Source: Sipunculus nudus
Taxonomy: Eukaryota; Annelida; Sipuncula; Golfingiida; Sipunculidae
Direction of reading: 5' to 3'
Assembly: GCA_026874595.1 (NCBI GenBank)
Contig: CM049308.1
Span: 53,765,624 to 53,829,623, forward strand
Length of the DNA stretch: 64,000 nucleotides
Positions within the stretch are counted from its first letter, which is position 1; the number at the start of each line of letters is the position of its first letter. The notes under the pieces were generated by a model that worked only from the letters and a program-made list of their open reading frames with translations, had not been told where the DNA came from and made no database searches. The translations under genes were made by a program, and so were the position numbers. Below, piece after piece: positions 12,413-23,385 of this stretch.

Positions 12413-12558
12413 TGATCTGGCAACATAAGAAGTTCAAATGGAAATGCCATCTCTTTGCTAAAGATGGGGTCCATTTTAATGATGTTGGCACCAAACTGTG
12501 GTACCTCAGTCTTCGGGGAGCTGTTGTTGCTGGTCTGAGAGCCAAATGTAAATTTTAA
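12413..12558 (+). pseudogene. SGNH-hydrolase-like C-terminal fragment upstream of DIRS copy 1
   Basis: The frame reads HKKFKW..., then DGVHFNDVG and YLSLRGAV before a stop at 12556-12558. A DGVHxxxxG block followed by a YxSLR stretch is the last conserved block (catalytic Asp and His) of transposon-borne SGNH/GDSL-type hydrolases. A longer relative at 24510-25003 keeps GGND and DGVHFS blocks and also lies just upstream of a DIRS-like ORF1. The family C repeat runs up to its left side, so the N-terminal part is missing. The assignment rests on motifs only. Confidence 0.55.
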
Positions 12559-13208
12559 ATTTTCTGATTTTTAAGCTGTATCAGTCGAAATGTTTAGGCC
12601 TTTGTCATAATTACTTTATGCTGAATAATAATTTTATTATTCCTTTTTCTTCTCTCTTCCCCTGTTTGGATAGTATATGATCAATGTATTTAAATTCATA
12701 ACCGACTTATAAAAAATAGAAAGACATTAAATAATTTATTACAGTTAAGTTATGGATGGACCTGCACTGTTCCAATGTGGCCATCATGGGTCGATGCGTT
12801 TTCACAGGTCATGTGGTTATTATGGGTTGTGGCCTGCCCAAGAAAAATTTTATAGTATTAATGTTGTACTAATATATTTAAAGAGATGGGTTAGGTCTTT
12901 TGTCTAGCCCAGACGTGGCCACAGGTTGAGGAATTCCCCAGGTCGTTTATTCTCTGGCTGGGTCAAAGTATTCCCCAGTCCTAATTTGGCCTTTGGGTTG
13001 ACGCGAGTCCCCAGGTCGTATCTCACCTACTTGAGTCAAGCATTCACCTCCTTCTTGACTGTATTCTGACAACCAAATTGCTATATATAATTTCATGGTC
13101 AGTTACTCTAGATGGGCTGAAAACTGGCAATGCAGGCACTTGTACTTTGTTACCCTCTACATCATAATATGGAACTACTCTGCCTGCCGTCTGTATATTA
13201 AATTCCAG
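12559..13208 (+). other. Leader region of DIRS-like copy 1, no frame
   Basis: No coding signal. The stretch separates the SGNH-like fragment from the MPPR... ORF1. Short related phrases (TTCCCCAGGTCG, CCCCAGTCC) recur within it. Confidence 0.45.
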
Positions 13209-13940
13209 ATGCCCCCTAGAATGAGAAAGGCTCCACAGAGATTGGTTGAAGAGGATCCACCCAGCCCCCCTCATCGTTGAGGTCGCGACACAAACTCAAG
13301 ATCATCAGCCAGAAGCCCAGCACTGAGCACCAGCGAGGCAGGTATGTCGGAGGCGCAAGTTTCGCGACTTATATGTACCATCACTGCGGAGGTGAATGCT
13401 GACTTCAACGACTAGAAGTAGCGTTTCATTGAAGAGAATGGGCTCCTGCATAGAAGCCTGATTTCGCTTCTAAAACTCCTGCCCTCTGCACTTAATAGAA
13501 GCCATCAGGTCGTTGTATAACAACGGAGACGACTGGCGCACATACAACGTGGCGTTTAGAAGGCTTCGGGCACGCACTGGGCGCCGCTGGGACAGGCGTC
13601 ACCGTGATTTATGGTTAGATTCCCTCACAGTTAGGGGGTTGGGAAACAGGGTACACCTTACCAAAAACTCAAGAGCTACGCAGCCCTTTTGTGGAGGGAA
13701 TACCACTAACACCTGCTGGGCCTTTAACAAAGGTAGGCCTTGTGCCCGCCAGCCCTGTCAGTTCCACCATCGTTGCTACTACTGCGGGGGCCAACACCCA
13801 GCCAGAATTTGTCCCTTCAACCCAGTCTCCCCTCCAACACAAGAAAATTGACCCCGTCAGGGTGGCCCCAGAAATCAGAGGGGTGCCTCCACCATGACAA
13901 CCAATCCGAACCCGCCCCAAAACCCTCGAACAAATCTCCC
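13209..13940 (+). pseudogene. DIRS-like ORF1 (gag-like, CCHC zinc knuckle), copy 1
   Basis: It begins MPPRMRKAPQRLVEEDPPSP, nearly the same start as the 25232 copy (MPPRKRKAPQRLVEHKDSAS). A stop and frameshifts follow. The second half, open from 13513, reads DDWRTYNVAFRRLR, RDLWLDSLTVRG and then CWAFNKGRPC...CYYCGGQHPARICP, a Cys/His-rich nucleic-acid-binding segment typical of DIRS ORF1 proteins. Stops within 13280-13512 show it is dead. It is followed by the RT frame on the same strand. Confidence 0.75.
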
Positions 13941-13948
13941 TAACTCGC

Positions 13949-16530
13949 ATGCCAGGTAATCCTGATTTGCCTTCTCCTGTAGATGCTTCTGTTTCAGATC
14001 ATTTGCTTCGAAAGTTCAATTTTCCTGTTTCTCAAACTTTAGAACTAGTCAATGGGTTTTCATACTGGTTTAATTTAGGTTTTGAGGGTTGTTTGACAAT
14101 CTCTTCCTCTAATAACCATTTATCAGCACTCTCCAAACCAGATGTTGTGTACAAGAAACTGTCCAAAGAACTCTCTGCAGGCCGTATCGCGGGTCCTTTT
14201 CCTGTTAAACCCTTCCACCCCTTTAGAATCTCTCCGTTAGGAGTCGTACCAAAGAAAAAACAAGGGACCTATGGGGTCACTGTGCTCAGCTGACGTTAAC
14301 CTTGAAGGTAAAAATCTAAAATAATATCAAATGGAGATAAAGTGTAAGAGGAAGAGGTAATAAAGGCCATGGTTGGTTTATATGATTGGTTTGTATTGAT
14401 GAGCAAGAAATTGTTGCAAAAAATATTTTGTGACCTGACCATGTGTTTCCTACTGTTGAAACTAAAGCATGTGAGCAGTATGTGAACAAATGATCTGTAC
14501 TATTACCATGATCATTAGTTGGTTTTTCAATTAACTGTTGACATATCAGTAGTTTACACATTTGTTCAATTGAATCTATTTTTTTGTATAATATATATTA
14601 TTAAATATATATGTATTTTTTTTTATGAAATGTATACAGCTGAAATATAGCTAATTAACAACATAAAACAGGGCAAACAAAGCTTGATCTCAAATTCTGC
14701 TGAGGCAGGAAAATAATGAACAAATGTTTGTATTAAATCCTTTTTTTTTATCACATCAATTATTTTCTAATTTAAGTTTATATTTCTATACATTTCCAAT
14801 TTAACATATATATCTGAATATAAAAGTTGATTCATAATTCTCAATTGCATCATCATAAATCTCAATCTTGTCAGATAACACCACATCATGCATACAAATG
14901 TTTATTTATTTTTTACCACAAAAATATATCTTTTAAATCTGCAAAACAATAAATATCTAAAAATAATACTTGATTTAGATTTCACAATTTTTAATTGTGT
15001 CTTTATTTATCCATAATGTGCTTCATATTTTATAATAATTTAAGCATACTGATGGGTTTAATTATATTTGTTAAAATCATTTAAAAGAAAATTGATTTCT
15101 TTAAAAATGCTACATTACACAACTTGCATCTTCTGGATTACACCTTGCATTAATTTTCAAGGAAAGATTTTGCATATCTGAGTGGAAACAGCATTACAAT
15201 TAAGGAGATACAGTGAAAACAATAACAATTACCACATAACACTTGGTGGGTTATGTTTGGGGGGGGGGGGGGGTGATTGGGGTGGTGATATGAGAATAAC
15301 TGTACACCTGTCACAGCAGGGGATCTCCCCCAGTGACTGTAACAAATCAGAAACCCTGGCATAGCTGACTTCCAGTGGCCTTGAGTGGGACCCTGCATCT
15401 GTAATCAAAGCAAGTGACTACAGAAAAAAAAATCAATAACTAACTTAATTTTCAAGCTTTTATTTTCAAATTTCAGATTTAGACAAACTAAATATTTATG
15501 TTTACATGCTGTGAAAATTAAATCAATGGTGCTTACAGGTAAAAAACGTGCCATGGTCAAAGTTGGGCAAAATTTAAGGTACTGATTTATTTTTTATGCC
15601 AATAACTTAAAAAATTTACAAAATTCAGATCTGATTTTGGGTTAACAATTGAATCTTAATTAAACATAGTTATATACTTGAGAAAATAGACTCTAGTTTC
15701 AAAATTTTTCATGTTAAGTGTGTTATTATTTTTCCTGATTTTTTACAAAGTCCATTATGTTTGGGCCCTTAACTTAAAGAATTTATACATTACATACTTA
15801 ATTTCTGGCATGTACATAGGAACTATATAGAGGAATATTTATGGTAAATATATGGAAAAACAGATGAGTGGTTTTGATATTAGGCAGTCCTGAAGTGTGA
15901 AAATAGGATTTTAATAAAAAATTGAGGTTTTTCCTTAATTTCTCAAAGGAACAAAGTCGCAAAGACCCAGTTTTCGGCTTGGTAGGAGATCTTGGGGACA
16001 TCTAACATTATGCTGAATTTTGGATTCCTAGGTCTTACGGTTTCAAAACGTGCCACATCTACGGACAGATGGACGGACGGACGGACGGACAACAGACAAT
16101 GGACCACGACTATAGCTCAGATGACTTATAGTCAGCTGAGCTAACCAGGCCAGTACAGGCTTATTCACAACCTCTCGCATCTGGACCATGACTCTGTGAA
16201 CACTGGTATACCGCGTGAAGCCAGTCAAGTTTCCTATGCTTCTATACAGGATGTAATAAATTTCATTAAACCTTTAGGATCCTTCGCTTAGCTAAAACAT
16301 ACATTGAGGCTGCCTTTCCCCTTATTCCTATCCATCCTAAATTTTACCCCCTTCTCGGCTTCTCATGGCGTGGCCTATTTTACCACGACAAATGTCTCCC
16401 TATGGGTTGTGTTTCCTCCTGCAATATCTTTGAAAAGTTCAGCACGGCCTTGGAATTTTTTACAAAAAGTATTTGCCAAACCTGTCGTGTAGTCCATGTC
16501 TTAGATGACTTTCTCTTTATTATTACAACA
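13949..16530 (+). pseudogene. DIRS-like reverse transcriptase, split by a family A insertion
   Basis: The left part (13949-14260) ends GRIAGPFPVKPFHPFRISPLG then VVPKKK, the conserved entry to DIRS reverse transcriptases. The right part resumes at 16145 with PGQYRLIHNLSHLDHDSVN, NTGIPREASQVSYAS and, after a stop and shift, LPMGCVSS and VHVLDDFLFI (catalytic aspartates). Skipping 14261-16144 joins KKK to PGQYR with no lost or extra base, which marks the insertion precisely. The RT stops making sense near 16530, where the downstream pol continues on the opposite strand. The 26540 copy reads GVVPKKQPGQYR across the same site. Confidence 0.85.
14261..16144 (-). mobile_element. Non-autonomous Helentron-like repeat, family A (copy 2), in DIRS RT
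   Basis: This 1,884-bp repeat is very similar throughout to the 44470-46373 copy. In its own orientation (minus strand) it starts TTAGCTCAGCTGAC, forming a 14-bp hairpin at 16113-16143 with one mismatch. It then has a GGAC-type microsatellite, a G tract near 15257-15273, and ends with an inverted subterminal copy of GCTCAGCTGAC, a small palindrome (GTGACCCCATAGGTCCC) and CTTG. It lacks terminal inverted repeats in the classical sense and shows no target duplication. These are the traits of Helentron-derived (HINE) repeats. No protein is encoded. Confidence 0.85.
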
Positions 16531-17550
16531 GCCAAAGAGAGATTACCTTGCTGTTGACAAAAATGTTTGAAAGAGTCCCACACCCGGCAATAAGCGGGCT
16601 TGGTTGAAGCGGCAGTGCTGTTGCAAATGAAGCGTTTTCCCAGTTCCTCTAATTCAGGGTCGGTGGGAGCTGTTGTTACCTCGTGGGATTCTGATGAGCA
16701 TCAGGAGCCAAAGTTCTGAATCTTTGCACCTGTAAACGGGACAGAGCATCCGCCTCACAATTTAGAAATACTGGTATATGCTGAGCTTTGAATATAACGT
16801 TATACTTTAGAGTAGCTAAAACAAATCTTCTGACCAAGACCATGGTATTAGGTTCAGGGGTGGATTGTTTATTCAATATGAAAACTAGAGCATGATTATC
16901 GGTGAAGATGGAGACGTGTTTATTAGAAAGCATTTGACCCCATGTTTCAATGGCTAACACAATGGGCAGCAACTCAAGTGTAACAATATTGTAGTTGTTC
17001 CATTGCCAGGGAAACTGTCCATAAAAACAATGCCCCCCCTAATTTTGCCCCGAAGCCCAGGCTTTTTGCCGCATCGGTGTACAATTTTATACTGGCAGCG
17101 TCTACCCAACGGTCATCTGTGAAAAAACATTTGCCGTTGAAATGGTCGAGAAATTGCAGCCACATTTTCAGATCCAATTTAGCCTGTTTGTATGATGATG
17201 GGGCTTAGAGAGCCCTCTTGTCTTGTCTATCAGACTGCGAAGGAAGGCCCTACCGGTATGATAACCACACATGCGAAATTGAGGAAACCAATGAGGGATT
17301 GCAACTCTTTTAAAGTGACTTTATCTTTAGCCAAAAAGGACTGTATTAAAGCCTTTGCTTTCTGCAGCTTATCTTGAGGAAGTCTGGTGTGTGCTGCGAC
17401 ACCACATCAATTTCAAATCCCAGAAATGTAATGACCTGTGATGGGCCTTTTCTCGTGGGCTATGGGGACACCCAAGGACTTGCATAAACTGATGAAAGTT
17501 CAAGCATGTTGGAAGTCAAAAGCCTTCCAAAAGTATATAAGATTACACCT
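16531..17550 (-). pseudogene. Inverted part of DIRS pol: RT thumb, RNase H, start of tyrosine recombinase
   Basis: Reading the minus strand from about 17545 gives LCKSLGVPIAHEK and KVTLKELQSLIGFLNFAC (RT thumb), then LYTDAAKSLGFGAKLGG and IFTDNHALVFILNKQ (RNase H), ALSRLQVQRF, and finally STKPAYCRVWDSFKHFCQQQ, the N-terminal start of a DIRS tyrosine recombinase. This is what should follow the plus-strand RT ending at about 16530, so a block of about 1 kb is inverted in place. Several stops and shifts occur. The catalytic core of the recombinase was not found beyond 17550. Confidence 0.8.
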
Positions 17551-17624
17551 GGCCCATTAACAGGTATAAGTTTAAAGCTTGTTTATCAAACCACAGTTAT
17601 TCTGTCTCTTAGTCCAGAAGCTGG

Positions 17625-18259
17625 TGTCTCATGTGAGCCCAGCATTTTTTAGATTATTAAGATTTTTGTTTTTGTGGATTCCATTCCTGAAATGGCGCGA
17701 AGCCAATTATCTCACAACTCCATAATATCTCGGTAACAATTTTACCAGCGTTTTCAGAATTGCAGGTTAAATTGCCATACATTAGTAAGTGGTTTATCTA
17801 TAAGTTTTCCACTGACTAGGCAGGTGTCTGATGTGAGCCCTGTTTTTACTTCACTCATAGACCTTAGGTTACTATAACCTAGCTTACTTCCTTGCAGGTG
17901 TCTCATGTGAGCCCTGTTGTGGAAAGTAGATGATAGATTAAGTTAAGTATATTATAGCACATTGTACAGATTGTAGCTAGATGTTAAATTTTGTACCTCT
18001 AGGGTCTATTCTCTCTACATTCACTATATGAGTGTCAATGTCTCATGTGAGCTTGGCTCCTCAAATTGTTTCTTTAGTCTTACTATACCATCTTATTGTT
18101 TAGAATGCACTCGCGTATTCCCTTCTAATATACTGTTAGACTCAGAGTAGTTATGGGTTGTGTCAGGACAAAATGTCATAGTTATTTAATCGTTGTTAGC
18201 TCTTGCACTTATGTATGCTTCACTGATCAAGTGTGTCCCTCAGTGTCTCATGTGAGCCT
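17625..18259 (+). repeat. Short repeated motif TGTCTCATGTGAGCCC, 5 copies
   Basis: The 16-bp motif occurs at 17625-17640, 17825-17840, 17899-17914, 18039-18054 and 18244-18259, with one to three changes between copies and unrelated sequence between them. Its middle (CTCATGTGAG) is nearly palindromic. The same motif occurs twice after the second DIRS-like copy (26768 and 26870), so it appears to belong to the 3' noncoding part of this DIRS family. Confidence 0.75.
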
Positions 18260-18844
18260 GGGTACTCACTATGGGGGTAGGGATAGTAACTACACATGCG
18301 ATACATATCTACGATGTTATGAGTGCCATTTTGTCACCATCCCTGAGAGTTCTCATTTGTCGTTTTTGGCGATGCAGGCAATGAACACCTTCATTTGTAT
18401 GGTATGGGGGGGGGGGGGGGGGGGTGTCACTCCATTCCCAGTGGTGGTTTAGACCCCACCATAAAATGTTGTCAATAATATATATATTGTGTAATCTTAT
18501 TTTGGTCTTGGGTTCCAACAACTGGAACCAATAAATTTTATGGCCCCATGGGCCCATTTCACTCAATTTGGGAGTTTTGACTTGATGGATGCAGGGTGAG
18601 TGTGTGTAATAAATAAAATTTACCTTATATATTGGTAATGTAAATTGATTCATTACTTCAAGGGACTCAGTTACCATAAATATTTTTTTAAAAAGATTTT
18701 TTCTGAGGGGTCGGGGACTTTTGTCCTCTTTATCATTAAGGTAGGGGGGCTTTTTACTTGGGGGGGGGGGGGGGAGGCTTAAGTCCGAGGTTTTGTTTTT
18801 CCATACCCCTACTCAGAGAGTTACAAGAGGAGTTATGGTGGCAA
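18260..18844. other. No gene; two long G tracts
   Basis: G runs lie at about 18407-18424 and 18760-18774. No frame of interest is present until the last 30 bases, which can be read in frame with the PHD-finger sequence on the far side of the Gypsy element (ATG at 18835). Confidence 0.5.
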
Positions 18845-19064
18845 TGTGGAGATAGTTCTCATAAATTATTTTATAGTAATTCAGTAATAAGCATAGCCCT
18901 GAATATTCCATGTCAAAATGTACGCGGTAATCGCTAAGACCGGGACACCCAGGACTCATGAATATTTATGTGGGATCGCCATGTTCCTTAAGCGAATACA
19001 TTCTTCTGTTTCTGTTAAACTGGTGTTCCATTCTTTATTGTTTGCGTATCTGACGAACACGACA
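18845..19064 (+). repeat. Gypsy 5' LTR
   Basis: 220 bp, matching 23166-23385. It carries the usual TG...CA ends and should hold the element's promoter and polyadenylation signals; none was assigned confidently. Confidence 0.95.
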
Positions 19065-19080
19065 TGGTGTCAGAAGTGAG
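19065..19080 (+). promoter_or_regulatory. Gypsy primer-binding site
   Basis: TGGTGTCAGAAGTGAG starts at the first base after the LTR, and TGGTGT is complementary to a tRNA 3' end (ACACCA). The tRNA species was not determined. Confidence 0.75.
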
Positions 19081-19112
19081 ATAAACTGAATATCCACGCT
19101 TTGGAAGTGAAG

Positions 19113-21304
19113 ATGGCACAGTATCAGGTACCGGCCCCGGCGGCGTTCAGCTTTACTCTGGACGAATGGCCCAGTTGGAGCCGACGGTTCGAGAGATTTC
19201 AGAAAGCAAGTGGGCTCGCAGAAAAACAGACGAGGAACAGGTAAATACGTTCATCTATCTAATGGGCGATAAAGCAGACAATATCATGAACACATTTACG
19301 CTATCAGCCCTGTATAAGAAAATATATCAGAAAGTGCATGATGAATTTCAAACTTATTTTACTGGCAAACGGAATCATGTGTTTGAGCGCAGCAAGTTTA
19401 GTGTCCGGGTACAATATGATGGTGAATCCGTGGATGATTTCATCACGGCGCTTTATAGCTTGGCTGACCACTGTGACTTTGGTACATTGCGGGATGAGAT
19501 GATACGGGACCGTGTTGTTGTAGGTGTCAAAGACCCCATCTTGTCAAAGAAACTAGAGTTAGATTCTAGGTTAACATTAGAGAGTGCAGTGGCACAGGCT
19601 CGCCTTAATGAAAGCGTTATGCAACAGCAGCCGATAGTCAGGCAGAGTCAAAACCAAAACTTAAATGTTGATGCCGTCAAGACCCACCGCCAGAGGTCGC
19701 AGTTTCGATCGCAGGGAAACCCAGCACCAAGACCACCCCACCAACAAAAGCCACCACCCAGATACAGTCAAAACAGTCCAAACAAATCAAAATGTGGTAG
19801 GTGTGCTAAAACACCTTGGCATCCAAGATCAGAATGTCCTGCAAGGGATGTTTCTTGTCATAAATGTTCAAAAAGGGGACATTATGCTCGTGCATGTAGA
19901 GCAGCCACATCTGGTAAGCGCGTCGGTGAAATTGAAACAGCACCAGTTGATCCCTTTTTGGGTGAAGTCTACACAGATGACCAGACAGCGTGGTGTGTTA
20001 AGGTACATATGGGGGACTTTCCAGTGATATTTAAAATTGATACAGGTGCTGATGTATCAGTTATACCCGAGAAACTGTACCAAGAGAAAGTACATGGACA
20101 AATGCTCCATACAGACAGGGTATTGTATGGACCAGGCAATATAAAGTTACCAGTGGTAGGTAAAGTGAATACTACGCTAAAAACAGACACTGCCACAACC
20201 ACACAAGACGTATACATTTTAAAGGGTACTAGTCAACCGCTGCTTGGCCGACCAGCAATTTGTGCACTCAAAGTACTCACCAGAGTTGGCGAAGTCAGTG
20301 ATAGTGATACTAGCTCATCAGATGATAAGACTAAATACAAAGCGAAATTCCCTGAACTATTTGATGGCCTGGGGGAAGTTTCGGGTGAATACAGTATCAA
20401 ACTTCAGCCAGATGCAAAGCCGTATTCTCTGAATGTTCCGAGACGTATTCCGTTACCCCTGATGGATCGCGTAAAAGCAGAACTCGATCGAATGCAAGAT
20501 TCAAATGTCATTACTCCAGTGACTAGTGCAACTGACTGGTGTTCGCCAATGGTAGTTGTACCCAAGGGAAGTGGTGAATTGCGTATTTGTGTGGACTTGA
20601 CAAAGCTAAACAACAGCGTAGTTCGCGAGCGATACATGCTACCTACCGTTGAGCAAGTTCTCGGACAAATCAAAGATTCGAAATATTTTACGAAGCTCGA
20701 TGCCAATTCCGGGTTCTGGCAACTGAAACTCGATCATGAATCATCTTTGATGACCACATTTATAACACCGTTCGGGCGATACAGGTATTTGCGCTTGCCC
20801 TACGGAATCTCTTCCGCCCCAGAACATTTTACACGTCGCGTTACGGAAATCCTCAACGGGTTAGAAGGCGTAGTGTGCCTCATTGATGATATCGTAGTAT
20901 ACGGAGCTACTCAGAATGAACACGATCAGCGTCTCCAGGCAGTGTTACAACGTCTCAAAGAGAATCGCGTTACGCTCAATCTCCGAAAGTGTCAGTTTTC
21001 GCAGAATCGGATCCACTTCTTGGGTCAATTAGTTGATAGTGATGGAATACATCCTGATCCACAGAAGGTCCAGGCTGTAGTCGATATGGACGCACCACAG
21101 AACGTACCGGAACTTCGGCGTTTCCTTGGCATGGTTAACCACCAAAGCAAGTTCCTGCCAGATCTGGCCTCTGTGACACAACCACTACGAGATCTCTTAA
21201 GTACGCGAAATGAGTGGATTTGGACTTCGGTACAGGAATCGGCGTTTCAAAGGGTGAAACAAATCTTGACAAGTTCGCCGACATTTCTACAGTCCCACAC
21301 GTGA
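19113..21304 (+). pseudogene. Gypsy gag-protease-RT frame
   Basis: The likely start is ATG 19113 (MAQYQVPAPAAF...), which shifts by one base near 19215 into the long frame open from 19166 to 21304. Gag ends with two Cys-rich motifs, CGRCAKTPWHPRSEC and the CCHC knuckle CHKCSKRGHYARAC (about 19792-19905). The aspartic protease shows FKIDTGADVSVIP (about 20030). The reverse transcriptase shows LRICVDLTKLN, FTKLDANSGFWQ, LPYGISSAPE and the catalytic LIDDIVVYG (about 20880). The frame then stops at the RT/RNase H boundary. It makes capsid-like protein and copies the element's RNA into DNA. It differs from the separate Gypsy fragments at 23961 and 42142. Confidence 0.92.
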
Positions 21305-21660
21305 TACCGTACTCTCCGCAGATGCGTCTTCGTATGGATTGGGAGCCCATTTGTCGCAGAAACAAACGGATGGGTCCATGAAGCCTATCGCACATGCCTC
21401 GCGTTCGCTTAGTGATGCCGAAAAACGTTACGCGCAGATTGAAAAGGAAGCCTTAGCCGTCACATGGGCTTGTGAGCATTTTCATGACTTCCTGTTTGGG
21501 TTGCCGACACTCCATATAGAGACTGATCATAAACCTCTGGTGCCTTTACTCAGTACTAAGGATTTAACAGAGATGACACCGCGTATCCAACGCTTCCGGA
21601 CAGTTACACAATTTCACATGTGCCAGGTAAAACTCTGGTCACAGCTGACACGTTATCGAG
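21305..21660 (+). pseudogene. Gypsy RNase H domain
   Basis: After a one-base shift near 21300 the frame continues with SADASSYGLGAHLSQ, SRSLSDAEKRYAQIEKEALA and HIETDHKPLVPLL, the typical Gypsy RNase H core with its acidic residues. The frame shifts again near 21625, where PGKTLVTADTLSRKP marks the end of the domain and the transition to integrase. Confidence 0.9.
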
Positions 21661-22982
21661 AAAGCCAATTGCAAGTGTTGACATCCGTGCAGAATTGGAA
21701 CATGCTTCAGAAGCCTATGTGAGCATGATTTTGGACAGTCTACCGGTTACAGAAAATCGCCTCGCGCACATCAATACTCTACAAACAGATGATGAAATTT
21801 GTGCTCAGTTGATGAAAAATGTGGATAGTGGATGGCCAGCTAGAGCAAATTTGCCTGAGTCACTGATACCGTATTGGGCCTACAAAACTGAATTCTCAGT
21901 CATTGATGGTTTGCTACTGAAGGACAATTGTATTGTGATTCCAGCAGTTTTGAGATTAGAAATTTTGGATAAACTGCATGAAGGACATTTGGGAATAGCA
22001 AAGTGTAGAGACAGAGCTCTTACCTCAGTCTGGTGGCCAGGACTGAGTCGGCAGTTATATGATAAAGTGTTCATGTGCAAGTTATGTACGCCAGAGAGTA
22101 AACAGACCAGAGCCACTGATGACTAGCAGATTTCCTGACCGACCGTGGCAAGTCGTTGGGACAGATTTATTTGAACTGAAAGGAAAGCACTATGTGATCG
22201 CTGTTGATTACTACTCCAGATTTTTCGAGATAGCTGTGTTAACGCAGACAACAGCTAAACATGTGATAGAGAAACTGAAACAGTTCTTTGCTTGTCATGG
22301 GAGCCCAGAGCAGGTTTATTCAGATAATGGGCCGCAGTACGCTTGTGCGGAGTTTCAGGGGTTTGCTACAGCTGGGAGTTTTGCGAATATCACATCAAGC
22401 CCGAGGTATCCTCAGAGCAACGGTGAGAGTGAACGTGCCAGGCAAACTGCCAAAGCTATACTGAAAAAATCCAAAGATCCGTGGCTTGGTATCCAGGCAT
22501 ATAGTGCTACTCGACTGGCCAATGGATACTCGCCTAGCCAACTCCTAGGTAGTCGCCAAATTCGCACCCCAGTTCCGACTTTACCCTCACTACTAGAGCC
22601 GAAGTGCGTAAATATTCGTGAACTGATAGCACATGAAGAAACTGCCCGTGCAAAGCAAGCAGATAACTTCAATAAGCGTGGTCGCACAAAATCTCTCGGT
22701 GATCTAGCAATGGGAGATCACGTGTGGGTAAAAGGGGTAGGTGAAGGTACAGTACAGAAACCAGCAGATACCCCAAGATCGTATATTGTTGAAACTGATT
22801 CCGGGTTACTTCGCCGAAATCGCAGACATCTCTCACAGCAGGATCCTGAACATTAGGGTTCTGAGCAAGCACAGGAAGCCGAGTCTGATCTAGATGTACC
22901 AGACTTTGTGGCAACGGAACCCAGAGTGTCAAAGAGACTCAGAAAGAGACCTGAGTACTTGAAAGATTATGTTGTTCCGTAA
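21620..22982 (+). pseudogene. Gypsy integrase with C-terminal tail
   Basis: The zinc-binding region (LHEGHLGIAKCRDRAL...CKLC) is followed after a shift near 22110 by the catalytic core: WQVVGTDLFE (first Asp), YSDNGPQY (second Asp) and NGESERARQTAK (Glu). The C-terminal part (GDHVWVKGVGEG... RRNRRHL) resembles the GPY/F-like module of Gypsy integrases. A TAG at 22854-22856 interrupts the frame, which then continues in phase to TAA at 22980-22982 and ends in a basic VSKRLRKRPEYLKDYV tail common in these elements. It inserts the DNA copy into the genome. Confidence 0.9.
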
Positions 22983-23154
22983 TCACGTTGTTTTGAGATG
23001 TTTATATGACTGGTAATGTATGAATAACCATACATAAGTCTTGGACGGGTCCAATTCCCTTTATCATTTTGAGATATTCTGATACCAGATTCAAAAGAGG
23101 GATTTAACTTACCTATTTCCTTTTGAGTAATTGTATTTACCAGTTTAAGTACTC

Positions 23155-23165
23155 AGGAAGGGAGG
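23155..23165 (+). promoter_or_regulatory. Gypsy polypurine tract
   Basis: AGGAAGGGAGG lies immediately before the 3' LTR, in the expected position to prime plus-strand DNA synthesis. Confidence 0.85.
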
Positions 23166-23385
23166 TGTGGAGATAGTTCTCATAATTTATTTTATAGTAA
23201 TTCAGTAATAAGCATAGCCCTGAATATTCCATGTCAAAATGTACGCGGTAATCGCTAAGACCGGGACACCCGGGACTCATGAATATTTATGTGGGATCGC
23301 CATGTTCCTTGAGTGAATACATTCTTCTGTTTCTGTTAAACTGGTGTTCCATTCTTTATTGTTTGCGTGTCTGACGAACACGACA
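23166..23385 (+). repeat. Gypsy 3' LTR
   Basis: 220 bp, about five differences from the 5' LTR. It is followed by GCAA, the target duplication. Confidence 0.95.

Larger units (their letters stand above)
18845..23385 (+). mobile_element. Gypsy-type LTR retrotransposon (complete structure)
   Basis: The element is 4,541 bp with 220-bp LTRs that begin TGTGGAGATAG and end ACGAACACGACA. The LTRs differ at about five positions (roughly 98 per cent identical), so the insertion is fairly young. It is flanked by GCAA on both sides (18841-18844 and 23386-23389). A primer-binding site directly follows the 5' LTR and a purine tract precedes the 3' LTR. Inside, gag, protease, RT, RNase H and integrase follow in Gypsy order. 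Several single-base frameshifts and a stop interrupt the frame. No envelope gene is present. Confidence 0.95.

Noticed and set aside
12224-12415. Open frames across the GGTGGCGCCACC repeats on both strands
   Set aside because: Overlapping frames in a noncoding repeat with no shared protein between copies.
14316-15398. Open frames inside family A, present in both copies 2 and 3
   Set aside because: They recur only because the repeats are nearly identical; stops and length differ and no domain is visible.
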